A stretch of DNA of 64,000 bases from positions 1,550,001 to 1,614,000 of the forward strand of contig NZ_CP083608.1 in NCBI RefSeq assembly GCF_020097135.1, read 5' to 3'. Source of the DNA: Macrococcus armenti. Lineage in GTDB: Bacteria; Bacillota; Bacilli; Staphylococcales; Staphylococcaceae. Below the pieces are notes generated by a model. The model saw nothing but the letters and a program-made list of their open reading frames with translations. It was not told the DNA's origin and ran no database searches. This document shows, piece after piece, positions 9,788-18,416 of the stretch (its first letter is position 1; the number at the start of each line of letters is the position of its first letter). Made by a program: the position numbers and the translations under genes.

Positions 9788-10615
9788 CTACTTCGCATAT
9801 TCATATGTCGTAAAGTACTCCCCTTTTAACCCTAACTTCTTATAATCCTTAGCAATTGTACGTGCATTATGGTGCGCCCATCTCACATCTGTTGCATATT
9901 GATGTTGTCCTGGATTTTCCGGGTTAAAACGCATGCCATACAATGTAGATTGTGCTGTATCACTTAAAAAGTCTTTCTTAATAAAGTACGCACCACCAAC
10001 GATTGCTTTTTCAGGCGTATCCCATCCATGTCGATATGCATATTTCGCCGCTTCATTAATCGGATCGTGATCATAAGCGCCGATGCCAAAGAAATTGTAG
10101 TATTTCTTATTACCTTTACCTACCGTTCCTTTATCATCTACAACTACGCCACGTGCTAATTCACTTTTACCTTTTGCTGTTTCTAGTAAAGCATGATTAA
10201 TTAAATAAATTTCATTCACATCATGCAATCTTGAAGCACGTGCAAAGCTTGTTCCATGATCACTTAATATTCCTTTTCCTTTAAGAAGTTTATTCAATGT
10301 TTTCGGATGAACCTTTTGTGTTTTACTTAAATTTAAAAACTGATAGCGCTGTTCCTTATCTTTTTTGAGTTGCTCAATATTCATATACGTATCAATCTGT
10401 TTACGTGTCGCACTTTTCCATTCTATACCGTTTGAATGAACAGCTTGTGCTTTCATCTGTTTATCAAGTGCTGATTTATAAGTGTGGTTCACTTTAATAT
10501 GACGATCCTTCATTTTAGCGTTATTTATAGCTTCAGCTGCCATTAATATAATAAACCCAGCAATTACCGCTGAAAATATACTAATACCTATTTTTTCACT
10601 TTTCTGTATACGCAT
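9788..10615 (-). CDS. sagB: membrane-anchored endo-beta-N-acetylglucosaminidase (SagB-like)
   Basis: 275-residue protein with one N-terminal membrane anchor (about 12-30) and a glucosaminidase domain (LytG/Bax type). The segment HALLETAKGKSELARG carries the glutamate expected to be catalytic; YNFFGIGAYDHDP and YGMRFNPENPGQHQYATDVRWA are typical. Size and layout match staphylococcal SagB, which trims nascent glycan strands. It is preceded on the same strand by the DUF6440-type gene, 3 bp upstream. The symbol is given by resemblance. Confidence 0.8.
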   Translation of the reverse strand: MRIQKSEKIGISIFSAVIAGFIILMAAEAINNAKMKDRHIKVNHTYKSALDKQMKAQAVHSNGIEWKSATRKQIDTYMNIEQLKKDKEQRYQFLNLSKTQKVHPKTLNKLLKGKGILSDHGTSFARASRLHDVNEIYLINHALLETAKGKSELARGVVVDDKGTVGKGNKKYYNFFGIGAYDHDPINEAAKYAYRHGWDTPEKAIVGGAYFIKKDFLSDTAQSTLYGMRFNPENPGQHQYATDVRWAHHNARTIAKDYKKLGLKGEYFTTYEYAK

Positions 10616-10618
10616 ATT

Positions 10619-10819
10619 CTATTTAAACCCATCTGCTAGAATTGGTTTGCCATCTTTATCAACGAGCACCGTCATGCCACCACTATATCCCATTGCACTG
10701 AACAAATACTGTACACCTGTTTGCTCATCAACAACAATATAGTTTGACATCATTTTAGACGTTTTACCTGTTGATGCGTTTATATTTTTAAATCTTTGAT
10801 TCTCTTTTTTAAACATCAT
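10619..10819 (-). CDS. small DUF6440-type protein
   Basis: About 66 residues, no signal peptide or membrane segment. The pattern NYIVVDEQTGVQYLFSAMGYSGG matches the small DUF6440 family; function unknown. Several starts are possible (GTG at 10825, ATG at 10819, ATG at 10816). The ATG at 10819 is preferred because aaaggg lies 5 bases upstream. It stops 3 bp before the SagB-like gene, so it is probably cotranscribed. Confidence 0.65.
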   Translation of the reverse strand: MMFKKENQRFKNINASTGKTSKMMSNYIVVDEQTGVQYLFSAMGYSGGMTVLVDKDGKPILADGFK

Positions 10820-10960
10820 AATCACCCTTTATTAATTTAATAATTAATATTACCCTAATTTACATTATCATAACAAAAAAACCGTACAGAAAAATTACCT
10901 CATATTTACATTATTACATATTATGATTATAATTTAATCAAACATATTAAGGGGTATGAG

Positions 10961-12145
10961 ATGAAAAGGTTAACTGTAGTAGATAGTTTAAGAGGCTGGA
11001 GCCTGTTTGGTGTTGCACTTTCAAGCTTAATTATATTCCAGTATGGATATTACGGTGATAGCTTTCCGGATTTTTATGAAATGGATGCACTGAGTAAATC
11101 ATTTATTTATTTTGTACATCTCTTTATTGAAGGAAGCTTTCTTCCGATATTCGCTGTACTTTATGGATTTGGAATAAAAAAAATGAGCGATCATATGTAC
11201 AACTCGGGAAAAAGCGGTAAGCTTGCAGTATTCAGAAAAGGATTGTTTATTTTTATAATTGGTGTAACATTCATGTCGTTTCTATATAACGGCGATATTC
11301 TTTATGCATTTGGGTTGATTACATTTATACTGCTCTTTTTAATTCGACGTAGTGTTAAAACTTTAGTACGCACTATATTTATTTGTATCCTACTCCTCAT
11401 TATAACGATAGCATCTAACCCATACCTTTTCAGATCATTAGAAGTTGCACCAGTGGCACAGGAGATGTCAGATGCGCAGATGGAATACTTACATAAAGAA
11501 AAAGAACTTATCCCTAAAGCAACATTTGATGAGCGCAATGCATTCTGGCTCGATACGAATGATCCATTTCTTGCATATAGCGATACGCAGATTTTACTCG
11601 TATTGCCGGTATTATTATTCTCGTTATTACCTTTATTTATAACAGGGATCATATTTGAGAATATACGTTACTTTGAAACGGGTATCACGAGACCTAAAAA
11701 AATATTCGTCTATATTATGCCGATATTATTGCTTTATAAAGCACTCATGATATCAATGCCAGACAGTACGTTCTTAATGATTGCAGGTAGTATTAGTTCT
11801 TATATGCTTGGCTTCAGTTATATGTCTGCATTCTATATCGTTTACTTAAAATGCGGAAACAAAATGCTCTTCAACGCATTTGCAGCTACCGGCAGACTCG
11901 CATTTACGAATTACGTCATTCAGTTAATCGTTCTTGGGTTTGTATGCTATGGATACGGGATGCAGTATTTTGGGAATAGCGACTTTGTAATACCTTGTAT
12001 AATAATTATCGGAGTATATATTATCCAGATGATTGTGAGTTCGTTATATGTTAAGCGATTTAAATACGGTCCGCTTGAGTATGTAATGCGCCTGTTTACA
12101 TACTGGACATTCAAACCGAAACGATATGCAGCTAAAAGTGAATAA
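10961..12145 (+). CDS. DUF418/YeiB-type multi-pass membrane protein
   Basis: 394 residues with 9-10 hydrophobic segments. The opening RLTVVDSLRGWSLFGVALSS is the typical start of DUF418/YeiB-like proteins, and the C-terminal half has the conserved NYVIQ-type segment (AFAATGRLAFTNYVIQ). The family is linked to acyltransferase-3-like membrane proteins; the substrate is unknown. RBS ggggt. Own terminator downstream. Confidence 0.75.
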   Translation: MKRLTVVDSLRGWSLFGVALSSLIIFQYGYYGDSFPDFYEMDALSKSFIYFVHLFIEGSFLPIFAVLYGFGIKKMSDHMYNSGKSGKLAVFRKGLFIFIIGVTFMSFLYNGDILYAFGLITFILLFLIRRSVKTLVRTIFICILLLIITIASNPYLFRSLEVAPVAQEMSDAQMEYLHKEKELIPKATFDERNAFWLDTNDPFLAYSDTQILLVLPVLLFSLLPLFITGIIFENIRYFETGITRPKKIFVYIMPILLLYKALMISMPDSTFLMIAGSISSYMLGFSYMSAFYIVYLKCGNKMLFNAFAATGRLAFTNYVIQLIVLGFVCYGYGMQYFGNSDFVIPCIIIIGVYIIQMIVSSLYVKRFKYGPLEYVMRLFTYWTFKPKRYAAKSE

Positions 12146-12154
12146 TATAATGAA

Positions 12155-12184
12155 AAACCAGCACTTCACTCCGAGTGCTGGTTT
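12155..12184. terminator. bidirectional terminator
   Basis: 11-bp stem (12155-12165 with 12174-12184), 8-base loop, with T-rich flanks on both strands. It separates the convergent DUF418 and thermonuclease genes. Confidence 0.85.
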
Positions 12185-12187
12185 ATT

Positions 12188-12991
12188 TTAGTTATTTTTC
12201 ATCCATGCTTGGTATGAAATTTTCGTTGCTTCACAAGCTAACTTATCCTTGTCACGGTCATGCTTTTTCGCATATGAAATATGATGAATTGTTACGCCAT
12301 ATGGATAATATTTTTTCATTGCAGTACAATTTTTAAATGATTTCGGTGCACCTTTACGATACTTAGATGTTGGATAGCCTGCTTTTGTAACTGTCTTTTT
12401 TGCTGCCGGCTTTTTCGCAACTGCTTTTTTCGCTACAGGTTTCGGCGCTTGTTTCACGACAGGCTTCTTCGGGTTATAAATAAACCCTTCTCCCCTCGTA
12501 TTCACATATCCAGGGATTGACCAAATACGAAGCTTCTTAGCTTTCGCAATCGACTCCGTTTTCTTAAGAGCGTTCAAATAATATTTCTGAGAATAAATAT
12601 AACCAACACGCGCATAGCCTGAACGTACCATTTCGTCATTCACTAAACGGTTATTCGCATATAAATAAACTAAATGGCGACCATAACGATCTTTTTTTTG
12701 GTTATTATCATACTGCATTGTTAGTTTCGCATTACGTAAATAGCTGTCTAAATATTTCCCCGCTTCTACTGCATATGGCTGAACAGGTTTTTTCGGATCT
12801 TTAGATTCAGGTGTATCAATCAGTAACATACGTAATGTAATTACTTTATTTCCTTGTTTTACACGTACAGTATCACCATCAACGACTGATACATACTTCA
12901 CTGGAATTTTCTTTGAAATGGCATGTGATTCAGATGCCGGATAAATTGAAAACAATAATAATAAAATAGTAAAAATTTTTAGGTGCTTCAT
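12188..12991 (-). CDS. nuc: secreted thermonuclease with C-terminal Excalibur domain
   Basis: Staphylococcal-type nuclease of about 267 residues. Signal peptide 1-24, SNase domain about 30-150, a Lys/Ala/Pro-rich linker (VKQAPKPVAKKAVAKKPAAK) and a C-terminal Excalibur-like calcium-binding motif (KHDRDKDKLACE). By comparison with S. aureus Nuc, the catalytic set Arg/Glu/Arg is present (R54 and E62 in RMLLIDTPE; R105 in DRYGR). A Ca2+-dependent extracellular DNase/RNase is expected. The ATG at 12991 is chosen over an upstream in-frame start because it has tggagg 6 bases before it and begins the signal peptide. Confidence 0.9.
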   Translation of the reverse strand: MKHLKIFTILLLLFSIYPASESHAISKKIPVKYVSVVDGDTVRVKQGNKVITLRMLLIDTPESKDPKKPVQPYAVEAGKYLDSYLRNAKLTMQYDNNQKKDRYGRHLVYLYANNRLVNDEMVRSGYARVGYIYSQKYYLNALKKTESIAKAKKLRIWSIPGYVNTRGEGFIYNPKKPVVKQAPKPVAKKAVAKKPAAKKTVTKAGYPTSKYRKGAPKSFKNCTAMKKYYPYGVTIHHISYAKKHDRDKDKLACEATKISYQAWMKNN

Positions 12992-13118
12992 TTTTTCCTC
13001 CAGAATAATATATTTTACTATTATTATAATCAACTTGTACGAAAAAGATAGACTAAAATTTAGTTTTTATAAATTATTTGTTAAAATATAGAAAATACTG
13101 TTAGGAGGCGTCAGAATA

Positions 13119-13316
13119 GTGGTTAAGATCCTATTTTTAATTAACTTTATTATCATACCAATTGTATGGGTCGCTAGTAGTCTCATATTTGCAGCGATAG
13201 GTAATAGAAGTTTGTCAGAAGCATATTTCGATGGGCTCGGTGTATGTGCATTTTACTACTTTTTCTTAAGTGTGTTTGTATATATATTCTATATTAGAAA
13301 GAAGGTTATGGAATGA
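13119..13316 (+). CDS. small two-helix membrane protein
   Basis: 65 residues with two hydrophobic helices (about 3-25 and 38-60) and a basic end (IRKKVME). GTG start preceded by taggagg. The last codons overlap the next gene by 4 bp (ATGA), so the two are coupled. Not recognised. Confidence 0.6.
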   Translation: MVKILFLINFIIIPIVWVASSLIFAAIGNRSLSEAYFDGLGVCAFYYFFLSVFVYIFYIRKKVME

Positions 13317-13561
13317 TTGAGGAACAAAAGAAAGAAAAAACCGAAACCGTACAAAACATATTCCTGGGAATGTTAGGAATTGCTTTAATCATTAAAATAT
13401 TTATCCCAATGTTTGAATATGTTATGGATTTTGCAGCAATGGGTTTAGTGAGTACACTCATTTATAAAGCGATTCTAGAAAAATATACAGGTAAAACAGT
13501 TTTTTATTCATTACTGTTACTATTAATTTTTACATTAATATATACGCATCGTTTTCAATAA
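13313..13561 (+). CDS. small membrane protein, partner of the preceding gene
   Basis: 82 residues: a charged N-terminus (EEQKKEKTE) followed by two or three hydrophobic segments. The start overlaps the previous stop (ATGA). Not recognised; the pair probably acts together. Confidence 0.6.
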   Translation: MIEEQKKEKTETVQNIFLGMLGIALIIKIFIPMFEYVMDFAAMGLVSTLIYKAILEKYTGKTVFYSLLLLLIFTLIYTHRFQ

Positions 13562-13619
13562 TACTTAATAAATTTTAACCGATAAATTCAGGATAAGTAG
13601 ATGACTAAAGCCCACAAAA

Positions 13620-13653
13620 AACCCCCATTTCTGGTAGGACAGAATTGGGGGTT
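13620..13653 (-). terminator. terminator for the minus-strand gene at 13771
   Basis: Hairpin with an 8-bp outer stem (aacccccA/Tgggggtt), one mismatch and a further 5-bp inner stem. On the minus strand it runs into tttttt; the plus side is not T-rich. Confidence 0.7.
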
Positions 13654-13770
13654 GGTGTATCTATGAAAGATATCCTCGTTAACAAGATAATAACATATTC
13701 ATATTGGATTCGCAATTTTATAGATGGATATCAAATATTTAATAGGTTTTATAAATTTTCACTGTATAGT

Positions 13771-14304
13771 TCATGCCTCACCGTACCACTCTTCCTCCGT
13801 GATCACCTCATCGATATCAAAGTCGTGTGCAATGTCTCGTTCAAACTCGTGCTTAATCCATTCAATCAATGACGTATCCAGAGAGATGACATCAATATAG
13901 AACGGACTCAGCCTTACGAAAGTCTCATCATTATACAAATAACTGATAAATGGATAATTTTCTTTTACCTTCGTATATCTGATATAGTTGACTGCTTCTG
14001 ACTTACTTAGATGATTAATATTTGTCATTCTCACTACTAGATCATAGTGATTTTGCTCCACATCATATTCCTGATAATTAGTAAAATTCAATACTGTCCA
14101 TAATCTGAAATTACGTTTTTTATAGCCACTTGATAAATATAATAGATTAACATCTCCATCGAAGATATGATCCACTAATCTTCTATACTTAAAATACGAT
14201 AAACGCGGTTCGTAAAATCGAACACGGTACTGACTCTCAAACTGCATGAATGGCGATAGCTGTTTATTTAAAATATCAAAACCCGCACTTTTAATAGATG
14301 GCAT
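13771..14304 (-). CDS. hypothetical protein
   Basis: 177 residues, soluble, rich in Tyr/Phe/Asn, with a very acidic C-terminus (about 160-177, DFDIDEVITEEEWYGEA). I recognise no domain. ATG preceded by aaaggagtgat. It stands alone between a minus-strand terminator (13620-13653) and the divergent XRE-TPR gene. Confidence 0.6.
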   Translation of the reverse strand: MPSIKSAGFDILNKQLSPFMQFESQYRVRFYEPRLSYFKYRRLVDHIFDGDVNLLYLSSGYKKRNFRLWTVLNFTNYQEYDVEQNHYDLVVRMTNINHLSKSEAVNYIRYTKVKENYPFISYLYNDETFVRLSPFYIDVISLDTSLIEWIKHEFERDIAHDFDIDEVITEEEWYGEA

Positions 14305-14458
14305 GAAATCACTCCTTTATCGATAGTTTATTACAATATTTGTTAAACTTCAAATTCATTAAATATCTATACACGATACTTTCAATTCGAAAAGTAAACG
14401 GATATGAAATTTTAATATATCTTCGTTGACTATATAATGAAGGTAAGGAGGGAAGCAT

Positions 14459-15550
14459 ATGATAAAAATTAATCAAAATATTTTGAAGTTCAGAAAACAA
14501 ATAGATTTTACACAAGAAGATTTAGCGAATTACTTAAATTTAACGAAAGCAACAATTTCAAAATGGGAAAATGGCATTTCATATCCTGACATAAAATATT
14601 TACCAGTCTTAGCAAATCTATTCGATATTTCAGTTGATGAGCTTATTGGATTTTCTCCATATCTTGAAAAAAATGAAATTAAAAAATTGCATGCATCATT
14701 AACAAGTCGAATCAATAAAGATAATTTTGATGCTATCCTTTCAGAAATTGAACAACTATTTAAATCTTATACGAATGATTACAGCACAATTCTTATGCTA
14801 TCTAAAGTATTAATAAACCATGCATTTCTATCACAGAAACGTGATGATATCATCCGTCTTGCCATTCAATACACAGACCGCGTCATTTATAATTGTCAGA
14901 ATCCTAATATGATTAACCATGCGATTTTTCTCAAAGCCAATTGCTATACCATTCTTGAAGACTATGAAAATGTTGTGTCTTTAATCCATGACCGACCATA
15001 TAAACTTGGTGAAGAATTATTACTCGCACATAGTTATTTACGATTAGGAAGAATAAAAGAAGCTAAAATTGTTGTACAAGCTGAAATATATCAGCAACTC
15101 ATTATTCTTATCACACACCTCAACATGCTGATCCAATTTAAATTAACAGATCAGGTAGAGGAAACGATTAAGAGAGCTGAAGCAATTGTTCAAAGTTTTA
15201 ATATCAACACACTTCATCCAAATACTGCACTCAACTTTAATTTATTATCAGCAATGCACTATGCGTCAAAAGATACAAATCGCTCAATCAATTATTTAAA
15301 ACAATACGTTGCAAACTGCAGAAGCTTGATACAGGAATATTACCTTCACGGAGATGACTATTTCGATGTTATAGATGAATGGCTAAATGATACTCCGACA
15401 GGAATCGTTGCACCGATTGATAAAGAAAATATAAAGAATACGATGCTACAGACACTGTATCAACTGCCTCATTTCAATAACTTACGTGAGAATCAAGATT
15501 TTAAAAATATTGAGTTTCAGCTTCAGCAACTGATAAAGGAGGAAAAATAA
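14459..15550 (+). CDS. XRE-family regulator with TPR-like C-terminal region
   Basis: 363 residues. The N-terminal HTH (about 7-60: FRKQIDFTQEDLANYLNLTK, then ATISKWENGISYP) is of the Cro/C1 type. The long helical remainder (about 75-350) looks like a TPR-type sensor domain, as in peptide-responsive regulators of the Rgg/PlcR kind; the inducer is unknown. RBS aaggaggg. Its stop overlaps the next start by one base, so it heads a four-gene operon with a small membrane protein and an ABC exporter, which it probably regulates. Confidence 0.75.
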   Translation: MIKINQNILKFRKQIDFTQEDLANYLNLTKATISKWENGISYPDIKYLPVLANLFDISVDELIGFSPYLEKNEIKKLHASLTSRINKDNFDAILSEIEQLFKSYTNDYSTILMLSKVLINHAFLSQKRDDIIRLAIQYTDRVIYNCQNPNMINHAIFLKANCYTILEDYENVVSLIHDRPYKLGEELLLAHSYLRLGRIKEAKIVVQAEIYQQLIILITHLNMLIQFKLTDQVEETIKRAEAIVQSFNINTLHPNTALNFNLLSAMHYASKDTNRSINYLKQYVANCRSLIQEYYLHGDDYFDVIDEWLNDTPTGIVAPIDKENIKNTMLQTLYQLPHFNNLRENQDFKNIEFQLQQLIKEEK

Positions 15551-15759
15551 TGAATACTGATATTACTGTATTAGGTGATTACCTGCCATTTCTAATACCA
15601 TTGATAATATTACAAGTTATTTTAATGTTGTTCGCACTTGTCAAAGTTATTAAACGTGACTCTTTTAAAAACCTTAATAAAGCATCATGGATTTTAATCA
15701 TAATATTCGTTAACATCATTGGACCAATTTCTTATTTAGTCAGTGAGGAATATCAATGA
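15550..15759 (+). CDS. small PLDc_N-type membrane protein (YxlE-like)
   Basis: 69 residues with two membrane helices. The second half (NLNKASWILIIIFVNIIGPI) resembles the PLDc_N motif. In Bacillus subtilis the small YxlE protein precedes the YxlF/YxlG ABC exporter in the sigY operon, and the same gene order is seen here. Start overlaps the XRE-TPR stop; its own stop overlaps the ATPase start by 4 bp. Confidence 0.65.
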   Translation: MNTDITVLGDYLPFLIPLIILQVILMLFALVKVIKRDSFKNLNKASWILIIIFVNIIGPISYLVSEEYQ

Positions 15760-16640
15760 GTATTCTAAAATTAATTCATATAAACAAGAAGTTTGCTCAT
15801 AAAGTCATTCTTCAAGATGCATCATATTGTTTTGAAACTGGAAAAATATACGGCTTCATTGGTCCGAATGGTTCAGGAAAAACAACAACGATAAAAATGA
15901 TATTAGGACTTTTACGTCTGGATTCAGGGCAAATATTAGTTAATGATCTCCCTGTAACTTATGGTGAAACACCCACAAATAAATTTATAGGATATTTATC
16001 AGATGTACCTGAGTATTATCACTATATGAATGCAAGAGAGTATTTGACACTATGCGCTAAAATCACTTCTATTAAACGAGATGAAGTCAATCAACGTGTT
16101 ACCGACCTACTCAATGAAGTTGGCTTAGATGACTGTAATATTCGCATCACTAAATATTCACGTGGCATGAAACAAAGGCTTGGTATTGCTCAAGCATTAA
16201 TTCATAATCCAGAAATTCTTATTTGTGATGAACCGACGAGTGCGCTCGATCCGAAAGGAAGACAAGAAATACTGGATATATTAGAACGCATTAAACATCG
16301 TACCACTGTCATCTTCTCAACTCATATCCTGACAGATATTGAACGCATATGTGATGAAGTCATAGTCCTAGCAAATAATAAAATAACTAATATCAATACA
16401 TTAAAACCTAACTTTGAAACACCATTAATTCGACTCAAATTAAAGATAAATCAAACAGAAAAAGAAAAACTAAGCCCATATTTTGATTATACGATTGATG
16501 GTCAGTATACATTCATATCATCAAATGATTCGGCCATGCAGACACTATATGAAAAATTAAATATGCTGCAAATTTACCCAGAATATATCGAGCGTATCGA
16601 TAATAATATAGAAACGCTTTATTTGGAGGTTACATCATGA
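15756..16640 (+). CDS. ABC transporter ATPase (YxlF-like)
   Basis: 294 residues. Walker A GPNGSGKTT (about 35-43), signature YSRGMKQRLGIAQAL (about 137), Walker B ILICDEPTSALDP (about 157). Single-domain ATPase of the drug/bacteriocin exporter class (ABC-2 partner). Overlaps both neighbours by 4 bp. The substrate is unknown; self-protection or peptide export is plausible from the operon type. Confidence 0.85.
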   Translation: MSILKLIHINKKFAHKVILQDASYCFETGKIYGFIGPNGSGKTTTIKMILGLLRLDSGQILVNDLPVTYGETPTNKFIGYLSDVPEYYHYMNAREYLTLCAKITSIKRDEVNQRVTDLLNEVGLDDCNIRITKYSRGMKQRLGIAQALIHNPEILICDEPTSALDPKGRQEILDILERIKHRTTVIFSTHILTDIERICDEVIVLANNKITNINTLKPNFETPLIRLKLKINQTEKEKLSPYFDYTIDGQYTFISSNDSAMQTLYEKLNMLQIYPEYIERIDNNIETLYLEVTS

Positions 16641-17401
16641 ATCAGCTAATGATTATGCTTCAAAAAGAATGGACTGAGAGTATACGCACAAATAAATTAA
16701 TACCTATTATCATCGTATTCATGATACTTGGAATTATGAGTCCTCTCACAGCCATTATAATGCCAGACATTATAAAGAATGCTCTCCCCTCAACAGTGAA
16801 AGACTTTAATATTCCTGAAGCTACCTATATAGATTCATATATTCAATTTTTCAAAAATATCAATCAAATAGGGCTCATTATATTAGTAATTATGTTCAGC
16901 GGTATTTTAACAAACGAATTATCAAGAGGAACATTGCTCAATTTAATTACAAAAGGTTTAAGCAGAAAATACATTATACTTTCTAAATGGATCATCAGTA
17001 CAATCATCTGGACAATCGCATACATTATAGGTGCGCTCATCCAATATTCTTATACATTATATTATTTCAATAACGAAGGATCCTATAAACTCGCCGCTTA
17101 CATGATGAGCTGGTTATTCGGAGTAATGTTACTTAGTATTATTATGCTTTTATCAACTTTGCTCAAGAATAATATTGCTGTAATGTTAGGTATACTGTTA
17201 ATCGTTGTCATGATGTTCATACTTAGCATGTTTAAACACATTAAAGATAAGTTACCATTACAACTCATCCAGAAAAACACAGATATAATGATTGAAAAAA
17301 CTGTATTTAGCCAAATGTTTACACCTATCATCATCACAATAATGATCATATTGTTAAGTATTATATTAAGTATATATCGCTTTAATAAGGCCGAAATTTA
17401 A
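16637..17401 (+). CDS. ABC-2 type permease (YxlG-like)
   Basis: 254 residues, six hydrophobic segments, with a long extracellular loop after the first helix and a typical ABC-2 middle (ELSRGTLLNLITKGLSRKY). Last gene of the XRE-TPR/YxlEFG-like operon. No clear terminator follows; the next element is the SAM riboswitch promoter, 20 bp downstream. Confidence 0.8.
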   Translation: MNQLMIMLQKEWTESIRTNKLIPIIIVFMILGIMSPLTAIIMPDIIKNALPSTVKDFNIPEATYIDSYIQFFKNINQIGLIILVIMFSGILTNELSRGTLLNLITKGLSRKYIILSKWIISTIIWTIAYIIGALIQYSYTLYYFNNEGSYKLAAYMMSWLFGVMLLSIIMLLSTLLKNNIAVMLGILLIVVMMFILSMFKHIKDKLPLQLIQKNTDIMIEKTVFSQMFTPIIITIMIILLSIILSIYRFNKAEI

Positions 17402-17420
17402 ACACAACAAGAACAAAATA

Positions 17421-17429
17421 TGTTATAAT
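17421..17429 (+). promoter_or_regulatory. extended -10 promoter of the riboswitch transcript
   Basis: TGTTATAAT (TGn plus a perfect TATAAT) lies about 25 bases upstream of the aptamer. No good -35 is visible, consistent with an extended -10 promoter. Confidence 0.5.
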
Positions 17430-17453
17430 AAATATACAAAAAAATAGCTCGTA

Positions 17454-17600
17454 TCTTATTCAGAGCAGGTGGAGGGACTTGGCCCTATGAAACCTCAGCA
17501 ACAGGCGTATGCACTGTGCTAATTCCAACAAGATGTAATCTTGAAAGATAAGAAGTTCTTACTCAAGCTCTTCTTTCTTTAAGATGAGCTTATTTTTATT
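17454..17600 (+). promoter_or_regulatory. SAM-I riboswitch (S-box) with terminator
   Basis: Aptamer 17454-17553: P1 (tcttat with ataaga), the conserved core gaggtggagggact-like stretch (here agcaggtggagggactt), gccctatgaaacctcagcaac, and the late gaaagataag element. The expression platform has a terminator hairpin (17565-17574 with 17582-17591, one mismatch) followed by atttttatt, so the default is transcription OFF when SAM is high. The only gene downstream before the next terminator is the 76-residue protein at 17628. Confidence 0.9.
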
Positions 17601-17627
17601 GTAAAAATTTTATGAGGAGTGTTTTAT

Positions 17628-17858
17628 ATGAGAACGAGAGCAGATGTACTTGCAGATTTAAACGAACAAAGACAGGTAAAGCCGAACAGTTATGCATCGA
17701 ATATGCATAAGGTTTACAAAATTCGAGAGCTGGAACAGGAATTAGGTAAGATCGAAGCTGAGGCTAATGATACTAGAGTACAAAATAAAGAACACATGCA
17801 GCAGAAAAAGTTAGAATTCATTGTCGACGGCTTTAAAATTACAGTAGAACGTTGTTAA
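17628..17858 (+). CDS. small coiled-coil protein under SAM riboswitch control
   Basis: 76 residues, charged, no signal or membrane segment. The middle (KIRELEQELGKIEAEANDTR) should form a coiled coil, and the last residue is Cys. I recognise no family. The ATG at 17628 is chosen because tgaggag lies 8 bases upstream. It is the sole gene between the SAM-I riboswitch and a strong terminator, so its expression should rise when SAM is low. A role in methionine, cysteine or SAM economy is inferred from that alone. Confidence 0.75.
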   Translation: MRTRADVLADLNEQRQVKPNSYASNMHKVYKIRELEQELGKIEAEANDTRVQNKEHMQQKKLEFIVDGFKITVERC

Positions 17859-17864
17859 TAAAAA

Positions 17865-17891
17865 CAACCGTGACAAATCAAGTCGCGGTTG
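17865..17891 (+). terminator. terminator of the SAM-controlled gene
   Basis: 10-bp stem (17865-17874 with 17882-17891, one G-T pair), 7-base loop, then tttttttt. It starts 6 bp after the stop. Confidence 0.9.
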
Positions 17892-17948
17892 CTTTTTTTT
17901 CAATATTTATTCGTCGTCCTTTATTATTTCACTTCTATCAAAGGTCTG

Positions 17949-18022
17949 ACTATGATGAAAACGACTATTATTAAAATAAAGCAAAGTGTTTTTCATGCTC
18001 TAATCCATTTTTGATGATTCAT
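17949..18022 (-). pseudogene. truncated, stop-containing copy of the 80-residue membrane protein gene
   Basis: On the minus strand from the ATG at 18022 the reading MNHQKWIRA-stop-KTLCFILIIVVFIIV matches the first 25 residues of the protein at 20754-20996, with an in-frame TGA after nine codons and no further similarity. The 323-bp gap 17859-18181 holds this fragment, the riboswitch gene's terminator and an inverted repeat at 18052-18072; I see nothing else in it. Confidence 0.75.
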
Positions 18023-18051
18023 AATAACTCATTTCAGTTTTTATATTTTTA

Positions 18052-18079
18052 ATATACATCCAAATTATGTATATTAAAA
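18052..18079. repeat. inverted repeat upstream of the decayed copy
   Basis: TATACAT-7-ATGTATA followed by ttaaaa. A 27-base near-identical copy (one difference) lies at 21225-21251. It could be an operator for the small membrane-protein module. Confidence 0.55.
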
Positions 18080-18181
18080 AGTATTAAGAATATATTATTT
18101 ATAAAAGATAATTATGCAAAAAAATTTGGAATGCATTGATATATTAAATACATGCATTCCAATTTTTATAAGTTTATTAAT

Positions 18182-18415
18182 TCATCTACTATTACTTTCT
18201 TCAAAAGTTTCACTATAACTTTCTAGAAAAATTACCAATCCTACTAAAACAATAGTACTTAAAGTATTCGCATAGGGAATTTTAATAAATTCAAACAAAT
18301 GTATATCATAATCAAATATATAATGACCTAACCAATATAAGAATTTTGAAAGAAGTATTAAATATATTAAAGCAATACAAAGATTTAAAACCCTAAATTT
18401 CAATATCTTATTCAT
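18182..18415 (-). CDS. small membrane protein
   Basis: About 77 residues with two hydrophobic segments (about 7-30 and 48-66) and an acidic tail. An earlier ATG at 18430 overlaps the AraC gene, but only the ATG at 18415 has a ribosome binding site (gagg) at proper distance. The layout is similar to the 80-residue protein at 20754-20996, so the two may be distant relatives. Directly downstream of the AraC-family gene, probably one transcript. Confidence 0.5.
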   Translation of the reverse strand: MNKILKFRVLNLCIALIYLILLSKFLYWLGHYIFDYDIHLFEFIKIPYANTLSTIVLVGLVIFLESYSETFEESNSR

Positions 18416-18416
18416 A

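Noticed and set aside
14309-14515. Minus-strand ORF upstream of XRE-TPR
   Set aside because: Overlaps the start of the regulator, no ribosome binding site, composition of non-coding DNA.
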